Source: DASUGM01 sp036274055 (GTDB lineage: Bacteria > Acidobacteriota > Vicinamibacteria > Vicinamibacterales > SCN-69-37). Taken from it: a DNA stretch of 9,422 nucleotides. Shown piece by piece: positions 4,536 through 9,422 of the stretch. How positions within the stretch are numbered: position 1 is the stretch's first letter; every line of letters begins with the position of its first letter. Where the stretch lies: positions 1 to 9,422 of the forward strand of contig DASUGM010000041.1 in assembly GCA_036274055.1 (NCBI GenBank), in the 5' to 3' direction. The position numbers were made by a program, and so were the translations under genes. The notes under the pieces were generated by a model. It saw only the letters and a program-made list of their open reading frames with translations, did no database searches and was not told the origin of the DNA.

Positions 4536-7506
4536 CGCCCGGTCCCTCCTCGTGATCGTCGTCGATCCGGTATTCCTTGCGGCAGACGCCGGCGTAGCGG
4601 CACCAGCTGCAGTCCTGCTGCCGTGCCGGCTGCGGCGGAAACTCGCCGGCTTCGATGTGATCGACGGCGATCGCGAACTCGGAGGCGCGGCGCTGGACGG
4701 CCATCGCCGCCGGCTCGCTGCTCTTCCCCAACTTGCCCTCGAGCTGCCGATCGTCACCGAAGGCGAGGTACATCGCGGCCTCGACGAGATGCGGCCGCCC
4801 GTCCTCGCGCTCGAGCGTCTGCTGAGCGCAGTGCGCGTAGACCGCGGCCTGGAGCGAGCGCTCGAGGTCGGGCATTCTGCCGAGCTTGTAATCGATGACG
4901 CGGAGCGATCCGTTCTTGAAAATGTCGATGCGATCGGCCTTGCCGATGATTTCGATCGTCCGCGACGCGAGACCGTAGCTCAGCGGGAAGGCAAAGGGCC
5001 CGCGCAACTCCTGTTCGAGCCGGCGCTCGACGATCTCGCCGCCGGCATCGACCTCGAGTTCGAAGACGCGCTCAGCAACGCCGCGGGCGACGATCGATCC
5101 AAGCAGCCGGGCTTCCTCGAGCGCGCGGTCGGCGGGCGGCAGCATTGCCAGCGCCTCATGCGTCAGCGCCGTGAACATCGCCAACGCGTCCGGCAGCGAC
5201 TCGGCAGTGATGGCGGCGCGGCGCTGGTCATGCCAGGCCCGATAAAAGCGCTCGAACAGCTCGTGCAGCAGCGTGCCGCGCTCGAGCGGCGTCAGACCCG
5301 ACATTTCCTCGCGCTCTTCGGGCAGCGTCAGCACGCTCTCGGCAAAGTACTTGAACGGACAGTCCACGTATCGATCGACCTTGCTGACGCGGTAACGGGC
5401 CGCCGGCAGTGGCGCGACAAATCCGGAGTAGTGCGGCTGCAACAGGTCCGGACGGCGGCGCCGCAGTTCGAGCCACGCCGATGGTTCAGGCTCGAGCCCG
5501 GCGATCGGGATGTCCGCAATCGTCAACACTTCGTCGGCAAACAGACGCTGGGCCGGCGGCGGCGGCACCGGATGCGCGGTCAACTCACGCGCCGCGTCGG
5601 CCATCGGCGATAGCGCGACGATCCCGTCGCCTTCGAGCTGAAAGGCATGCAGGCGCACCGTCTTCGCCGCGAGGCCGAGCAGATCGCGGAAGGACGCCTG
5701 CTGCGCCCGCGCCTGGTCGGTGTCCTGCGGCCAGCCGAGCGACTTCAGCAGCGTGCCGGTGAACAGAATGCTGCGCCGCGGCCGCTCGGGCCAGTCGGTC
5801 TCGACCAGCCCGACCAGATGGACGTGATCGAACTCGCCAAAGCGCGCGCCGACCGAATCGACCAGATGCACGCCGTCCCGGCCGCGCCGCGGCGTGAACG
5901 TCTGCGCCTCGATCGCGTGGTGGAGCCGCGCCAGCAGATCCTCGGGCTCGCGGCGGTGATCGTCATGGCGCGCAAACGCAGCCGACAGGTGGTCGAGCAC
6001 GCCGAGAATGGCGGCGCGGGCGCGCCGGTGTCGATCGCGCCACGGATCGTCGGCGCCGGGCACGCGCTCATGCGCGCGCAGAAACGACGCGAGCGTGCCG
6101 ATCTGGGCCGAGGCGCAATCGGCGTCCCTGAACGGCGCCAGCGCGGTCGCGGCCGCGGCGGCGGCCGCCGCGGCGCGGCGGGCGCGCGCCGCCTCATCGA
6201 TCCGCCGTGGATGCCGCGCCAGCCAGCCCTCGACTTCGTCGAGATACGTGTCGGCGCCGCCGATCGATCGGCGCTCGGCCAGCAGTTCGTCGAGCGCGGC
6301 AACGTCGTCCAGGTCGACGGCCGCGGCGGCGTCGCCGCCGCCGAGTTGGGCCGATCGCAAGAGCGCGATGCTCGCTTCGCGTGTGCCTCCGGTCCGGGCA
6401 ACCGCGACGACGAGGTCGAGCAGCGCCGCGTACGGCTCGCCGCCGAGCGGCAGCGCGTCGAACGCCTGATAGGGCACGTGCGCGTCGGCGAGGACCTGAT
6501 GCGCGAGGTAGAGGTACGGCAACGGGCGGTGGAAGACGACCGCCGCTGACTCACGAAGGACATGATTGGTTTCGGCGGCGCGCCCGCGAATCACGCGGGC
6601 GACATCGCGGAGTTCTTCTTCGCGATCGCGGCTGACGAACACCCGCGCCTCCGCCGGTTCCTCCGGCGTTTCGAGGCACGGAACTCCGCCGCGGTCCTCC
6701 GCCCGCCGCTCGCTGATGCCCGGCAACTCCCGCTCGAGCCGGTCCCGGAATCCGGCGTCGTGCGACTCGTCGGTCAGGACGACGTCGATCGCGGCGACAC
6801 CGGTCAGACGGCCGAGCACATCGAAATCCACCGGCCACAAACCGCGCGGATCGGCCGGATGATCGGCGACGCCGACGACGACGTGATCGAACGGCAGCGG
6901 CGGCTGGGCCGCCAGAAGCGCGCGGCGGAGCGCATGCTCGTCGACCGCGCCTGACGCCGCGACCGCGCGTTCGTAGGCAAGAAACGCGAAACCGAGAAAC
7001 GCCGTCTGGTGAATGAGCCCTTCGCTGCCGCGGTCGGTGCCGCGCTCGACACGGAGTTCGTCGAACAGCGCGCGCGCAAACCGGCGCACGGTCCGCTGTC
7101 GCCGCTGCAGCTCGTCATAGAAATCGAGCATCACGGCGACCAGACCCGGCCGCAGCTGGAAGGGCCCGCCCGCCATGTTGGCGCGGGCGGCGGTCATCCG
7201 CGCGCTCCGCTCGAATAACACTTCACGCTCGACGCGTGACATCCAGCGCGGCGCGCCCGGCAGCGCGGCGTGCAGCTGCGCGACCCACTCATCGCGCGTC
7301 ACCAGGTCGGGCAGGATTACCGCGGCGCGCCCGGCCCGCCACGCGCTGGCTTCGATCGTCTGGCGGAGCAATTCGGCGGCCGCTCTCGTCGGCACGACCA
7401 CGGCGCGGCGGCGCGCCGCGCGCGGACCGCCGGCGATCGCCAGCTCGACGAGCGCGGATCGAAATCCGGCGAGACCGCGCGCGCGAATCAGCGTGCGTCG
7501 CTGCAT
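4513..7506 (-). CDS. addB: AddB: helicase-nuclease subunit B with iron-sulfur PD-(D/E)XK nuclease, 997 residues
   Basis: AddB partners AddA in break resection; it supplies the nuclease for the second strand and, in studied systems, recognises Chi. The C-terminal nuclease shows the GTLLHELFERF motif (H748), GKADRID (D858), VIDYK (D872, K874) and a Q/Y pair (Q886, Y890). The four cysteines that hold a 4Fe-4S cluster in AddB are present: C716 (YVDCPFKYF) and C966-x2-C969-x5-C975 (CSWCRYAGVC). The N-terminal part has the remains of a superfamily-1 helicase fold (AVVVPTRAAAELL at about 35-47), but no GxxGxGK(T/S) Walker A, so this half is probably structural and not an ATPase, as in some proteobacterial AddB proteins. 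There are nine alanines in a row at 445-453 and an acidic tail. The ATG at 7506 follows the upstream gene by 16 bases with no clear Shine-Dalgarno, and the 3' end overlaps addA. Confidence 0.93.
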   Translation of the reverse strand: MQRRTLIRARGLAGFRSALVELAIAGGPRAARRRAVVVPTRAAAELLRQTIEASAWRAGRAAVILPDLVTRDEWVAQLHAALPGAPRWMSRVEREVLFERSARMTAARANMAGGPFQLRPGLVAVMLDFYDELQRRQRTVRRFARALFDELRVERGTDRGSEGLIHQTAFLGFAFLAYERAVAASGAVDEHALRRALLAAQPPLPFDHVVVGVADHPADPRGLWPVDFDVLGRLTGVAAIDVVLTDESHDAGFRDRLERELPGISERRAEDRGGVPCLETPEEPAEARVFVSRDREEELRDVARVIRGRAAETNHVLRESAAVVFHRPLPYLYLAHQVLADAHVPYQAFDALPLGGEPYAALLDLVVAVARTGGTREASIALLRSAQLGGGDAAAAVDLDDVAALDELLAERRSIGGADTYLDEVEGWLARHPRRIDEAARARRAAAAAAAAATALAPFRDADCASAQIGTLASFLRAHERVPGADDPWRDRHRRARAAILGVLDHLSAAFARHDDHRREPEDLLARLHHAIEAQTFTPRRGRDGVHLVDSVGARFGEFDHVHLVGLVETDWPERPRRSILFTGTLLKSLGWPQDTDQARAQQASFRDLLGLAAKTVRLHAFQLEGDGIVALSPMADAARELTAHPVPPPPAQRLFADEVLTIADIPIAGLEPEPSAWLELRRRRPDLLQPHYSGFVAPLPAARYRVSKVDRYVDCPFKYFAESVLTLPEEREEMSGLTPLERGTLLHELFERFYRAWHDQRRAAITAESLPDALAMFTALTHEALAMLPPADRALEEARLLGSIVARGVAERVFELEVDAGGEIVERRLEQELRGPFAFPLSYGLASRTIEIIGKADRIDIFKNGSLRVIDYKLGRMPDLERSLQAAVYAHCAQQTLEREDGRPHLVEAAMYLAFGDDRQLEGKLGKSSEPAAMAVQRRASEFAIAVDHIEAGEFPPQPARQQDCSWCRYAGVCRKEYRIDDDHEEGPGDEAADAV
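4545..4550 (-). promoter_or_regulatory. perfect Shine-Dalgarno (AGGAGG) that fixes the addA start
   Basis: On the minus strand AGGAGG lies nine bases before the ATG at 4535, inside the last codons of addB. It is the only full-consensus ribosome binding site seen in the window. It decides for the ATG at 4535 against the longer open frame and suggests addA can recruit ribosomes itself besides coupling to addB. Confidence 0.85.
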
Positions 7507-7522
7507 GAACGCGATCAGTCTT

Positions 7523-8947
7523 TCACTGAATCGCGGGTGGAGACAATCGTTGAACGAGCGTCTGGCGCGCCTGATCGGTGAGCAGGAGCGCGCCGGCGGC
7601 GGCGGCCGACGCGTCCTGAGCGTACGAGATCTTGCTGGTGACGACGGCGAGGCGACGCTGCCGGCAGGCCTCCCGGGCCATCTGCAGCGCGCTCGAGAGC
7701 ATCGCGTGAACGACGGCGACGTCGTCGGGCGCCGCGATCTTCTCCAGGCCGCTCAGCATCGACGTCAACGTGCGTATCCCGTCATCAAGCCGTGCGACAT
7801 CGACGCTGGCCTGGCGCCGGACCTGGCGGAGTACGGCGCCAAGCCGATCCAGACTGGCCAGCACCGGACGAACCTGAAGCTCATAGTCGAGCAGCGCCCG
7901 CCGAACGAAATTGTAGTGATCGAGCGCCAGGCGATGTTCGCGGGCGCGGGCGAGCGAGACGAGCAGCGAGTTGCGAAGCTCGCGAATGGCGGCGGGACGC
8001 CGGCGGCCAAGCATCTGGTCCCGCGCCGACAGGCCGCCGAGCAGCGACTCGATCGTCGCGACATCGGCGCGCCGCCGTGCCGCGTCAGCGCGGGCGGTGA
8101 ACGTCGAGACCAGCTTCCCGTAGGCGATCGTCGCCTTGTTTTCTTCTGCGAGAGCGTTCGCCACCGCGGCGCGCAGATCGGCGGCCTCGGCGCCGTCGCC
8201 GAGCGCGAGTTGAGCGGCGCGCAGCACGGCCACCCGATCTTCGAGCAGGTCAGCCGCCATCGACGCGCTCAGGGCGAGCTGCACCGAGGCCCGGATCGAC
8301 GGCAATGGTTGAGGCGGCTCGTATTCGGGCGCCGCCGGCCCGGCCTGAAGTTCGAACGACACCGCCGACTCCCCCGCCGCGGTCCTGAGGTCGGCGATCA
8401 CCTCGTCGAACAGCGCGCTCAGCTCGCGGACGTCGTCGGCGCGATAGTTGTAGCTGTTGCGCGACCATGCCTGCAGACGGCTGCGGGCCTCCTCGGCCAT
8501 GCCAAGCCGCTGTTTCTTGTCCTGGACGCCGGCGAGTTGGTCGATGGCGCGCCCGACCTCCTGAGTCATCGACTGGTACTCGCGCTCGCCGCGGGTCATC
8601 GCATAGTACGAAGCTCGAACGGCCTCGCTGTAGCGATTGGTGCGATCGAGATCGACCGCCGTGACCGGCAGGCTCATCAGCTGCAGCTGCTGAGCGGCAC
8701 CCTCGCCGATCACGAGCATGAAGGCGATGCGATCGTCGACGCGCGCGCTTTCGCCGTACGCCGGCAACGCTTCGCCGCTGGTCAGGAAGATGCGATGCGT
8801 CGCGGTTGGGGCATCTGCCTGCGGCGTTGTCTGCGCGAATACCGGCGGCGTCAGCCCGATGCACACCACGATCCACACGGCGCAGGATGCGACGCGCGCG
8901 CGAGTGTGGAAAAGCTGTGGAAGGAACGTGGAAGCGCTGTGCATCAC
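7523..8947 (-). CDS. exported, mainly helical protein of unknown function, 474 residues
   Basis: I do not recognise a family. The N-terminus is a classical signal peptide: basic region HTRARVAS, hydrophobic core CAVWIVVCIGL, and a signal peptidase I site after A38 (PPVFA|QTTPQ). There is no lipobox cysteine at the cleavage point. The mature part starts with a short strand-like segment (THRIFLTSGEALPAYGES, then RIAFMLVIG), followed by about 380 residues rich in Ala, Leu, Arg, Asp and Glu. Those look almost wholly alpha-helical and possibly coiled, with a Pro-rich break near residue 215 (PEYEPPQPLPS). No catalytic motif is visible and no later membrane anchor. It is probably periplasmic. The frame opens GTG-ATG, so the ATG at 8944 is an equal choice of start; neither has a well-spaced Shine-Dalgarno. 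It ends 16 bases before addB, so it is probably the first gene of the addBA transcript, an unusual partner for a recombination enzyme. Confidence 0.85.
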   Translation of the reverse strand: MMHSASTFLPQLFHTRARVASCAVWIVVCIGLTPPVFAQTTPQADAPTATHRIFLTSGEALPAYGESARVDDRIAFMLVIGEGAAQQLQLMSLPVTAVDLDRTNRYSEAVRASYYAMTRGEREYQSMTQEVGRAIDQLAGVQDKKQRLGMAEEARSRLQAWSRNSYNYRADDVRELSALFDEVIADLRTAAGESAVSFELQAGPAAPEYEPPQPLPSIRASVQLALSASMAADLLEDRVAVLRAAQLALGDGAEAADLRAAVANALAEENKATIAYGKLVSTFTARADAARRRADVATIESLLGGLSARDQMLGRRRPAAIRELRNSLLVSLARAREHRLALDHYNFVRRALLDYELQVRPVLASLDRLGAVLRQVRRQASVDVARLDDGIRTLTSMLSGLEKIAAPDDVAVVHAMLSSALQMAREACRQRRLAVVTSKISYAQDASAAAAGALLLTDQARQTLVQRLSPPAIQ

Positions 8948-9099
8948 CTGTCGGTCATCAACTTTTTTTCGTCAACTGGCGAACAAACTCGGCGTACCGC
9001 CCACGCGTGGTGCAGCTTCGGTTTCTGTTTCGCTTGCGCGCGCCGGTCACGTCCCTGAGAATCACCGTCCGCGCGTCCTCCCCGCGCGGACCGGACAAC
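8948..9099. other. divergent intergenic region
   Basis: These 152 bases separate the minus-strand exported-protein/addBA group from the plus-strand 70-residue gene and must hold the promoters of both. No convincing -35/-10 pair was found in either direction. A run of seven T at 8963-8969, flanked by similar GTCAAC/ATCAAC words, a 10-base palindrome at 9001-9010, and the hairpin at 9067-9091 are the only visible structures. Confidence 0.6.
9067..9091 (+). promoter_or_regulatory. 9-bp GC hairpin just upstream of the 70-residue gene
   Basis: GTCCGCGCG (9067-9075) is the exact reverse complement of CGCGCGGAC (9083-9091), with a seven-base pyrimidine loop TCCTCCC. The structure ends eight bases before the GTG at 9100, where a ribosome would bind. 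It could be an operator for a dimeric regulator or an RNA hairpin affecting translation. No U-run follows, so it is not a standard terminator. If the gene starts further upstream, the hairpin would be coding sequence. Confidence 0.4.
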
Positions 9100-9312
9100 G
9101 TGAACACCGTCAGATACACCGAAACGATCAACGGCCGTCAGTGCGTCATCGAAGTCCGGCCCGTCGGGCACGATCGATGGCGCGCTCAAATCGCGCACAC
9201 GCCAGGAAGCACCACGGCGTTGATGCCATTCTACGGACCGACTCCCGACGAGGCCGCGCACCAACTGACCGGCTGGCTCGAACGCGCCGGACGCCGCACC
9301 GCTCAGAAGTAG
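9100..9312 (+). CDS. small unknown protein, 70 residues, beta-beta-beta-alpha pattern
   Basis: I do not recognise a named family. From the GTG at 9100 the protein reads MNTVRYTETINGRQCVIEVR, then RWRAQIAHTPG, TTALMPFYGPTPDEAAHQL and a final amphipathic helix TGWLERAGRR. Three short strands followed by a 'TPDEA' helix cap and a helix resemble the small HicB-type/partial RNase H fold. The typical acidic residues and a partner toxin gene are not seen, so this is only a shape comparison. The frame is open far upstream (to before 8806), but those codons run through the signal-peptide end of the opposite gene and the intergenic region, and look non-protein-like. The GTG directly before the conserved-looking RYTETINGR is the best start; a GTG at 9006 is an alternative. 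No Shine-Dalgarno is visible. The next gene begins 37 bases downstream on the same strand. Confidence 0.72.
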   Translation: MNTVRYTETINGRQCVIEVRPVGHDRWRAQIAHTPGSTTALMPFYGPTPDEAAHQLTGWLERAGRRTAQK

Positions 9313-9335
9313 CCCGCAGGGCCGTCGGCTTGCCG

Positions 9336-9341
9336 TATAGT
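9336..9341 (+). promoter_or_regulatory. candidate -10 element (TATAGT) before the last gene
   Basis: TATAGT matches the -10 consensus at five of six positions. It places the expected transcription start near 9348, two bases before the ATG at 9350, which would give an essentially leaderless messenger. No convincing -35 lies 16-18 bases upstream, so support is limited to the -10 and its position. Confidence 0.35.
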
Positions 9342-9349
9342 ACGCGGCC

Positions 9350-9422
9350 ATGCGCACTGGGTTTCGCATCATTCTTACCTTTATTCTCGCGGCGTCGCTG
9401 CCGCTGCAGGGCAACGCGATCG
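9350..9422 (+). CDS. exported protein, N-terminal signal peptide only (cut by window end)
   Basis: The ATG at 9350 opens a frame that runs to the window edge (24 codons): MRTGFRI, then the hydrophobic stretch ILTFILAASLPLQ, then GNAI. The basic start, a hydrophobic core of about 13 residues and small residues after it make a plausible secretion signal, with cleavage perhaps near the NA. Nothing of the mature protein is visible, so no function can be given. It starts 37 bases after the 70-residue gene and may have its own -10 element directly before the ATG. Codon use in this short stretch is less GC-rich than elsewhere, as is common in signal-peptide cores. Confidence 0.6.
   Translation, partial: MRTGFRIILTFILAASLPLQGNAI

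Noticed and set aside
3177..4898. Long plus-strand open frame (573 codons) opposite addA/addB
   Set aside because: It is an antisense shadow of AddA and the AddB C-terminus, with no recognisable domain.
5647..6549. Plus-strand open frame (300 codons) opposite addB
   Set aside because: It is an antisense shadow rich in Arg/Gly/Gln; AddB on the other strand is convincingly coding.
8905..8926. Two TGTGGAA words (one reading TTTTCCACA on the other strand) resembling DnaA boxes
   Set aside because: They fall inside the signal-peptide coding region, do not match TTATCCACA fully, and no other origin features (AT-rich unwinding region, dnaA/dnaN genes) are present.
9001..9010. Perfect 10-base palindrome CCACGCGTGG in the divergent intergenic region
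   Set aside because: It is a possible operator half-site pair, but 10-base GC-rich palindromes arise readily by chance and it is not placed on an identifiable promoter.
7175..9058. Long plus-strand open frame (627 codons) opposite addB and the exported-protein gene
   Set aside because: It lies antisense to two well-supported genes, is Arg/Ala/Gly/Gln-rich without motifs, and is expected from GC-rich third-position bias.

Overview
The window is strongly GC-rich, with GC-biased third codon positions and densely packed genes. Most genes have no clear Shine-Dalgarno sequence. Gene content and style would fit a soil bacterium of the Acidobacteriota (perhaps the Vicinamibacteria), but that is an impression from protein style, not a proof.

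Layout. Nearly everything from 1 to 8947 is read on the minus strand, in this order of transcription: (i) an exported, mostly helical protein of unknown function (8947..7523); (ii) addB (7506..4513); (iii) addA (4535..1110), overlapping addB by 23 bases; (iv) a small CxxC/CxxC zinc-ribbon-like protein (1106..828). After 36 bases comes a second minus-strand group, probably with its own promoter: a miniature J-domain protein (752..525), a 136-residue multi-pass membrane protein (505..95), and the first codons of a DUF4870/Tic20-like membrane protein whose start overlaps the previous stop as ATGA (98..1, cut by the window edge). On the plus strand, divergent from the exported-protein gene, lie a 70-residue unknown protein (9100..9312) and the signal-peptide end of a further exported protein (9350 to the edge).

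Function. The core is an AddAB helicase-nuclease, the RecBCD-type machine that resects double-strand breaks for RecA-dependent repair. All AddA helicase motifs and its nuclease residues are present. AddB has the second nuclease and the four iron-sulfur cysteines but no visible Walker A motif. The second group looks like a membrane-associated operon unrelated to recombination.

Most notable: addA contains, in frame, a lower-GC palindromic element. It has perfect 15-base arms around a 16-base loop (2509..2554), extending imperfectly to 2500..2563, and adds roughly 30 residues that do not look like the surrounding helicase. It resembles a REP/RPE-like element that inserted without breaking the gene. 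Smaller points are a possible sliding-clamp-binding motif at the AddA N-terminus, a J-domain reduced to helices I-II and HPD, promoter-like -10 elements almost touching start codons, and a 9-bp hairpin just before the 70-residue gene. No RNA genes, CRISPR arrays, insertion sequences or phage genes were seen.
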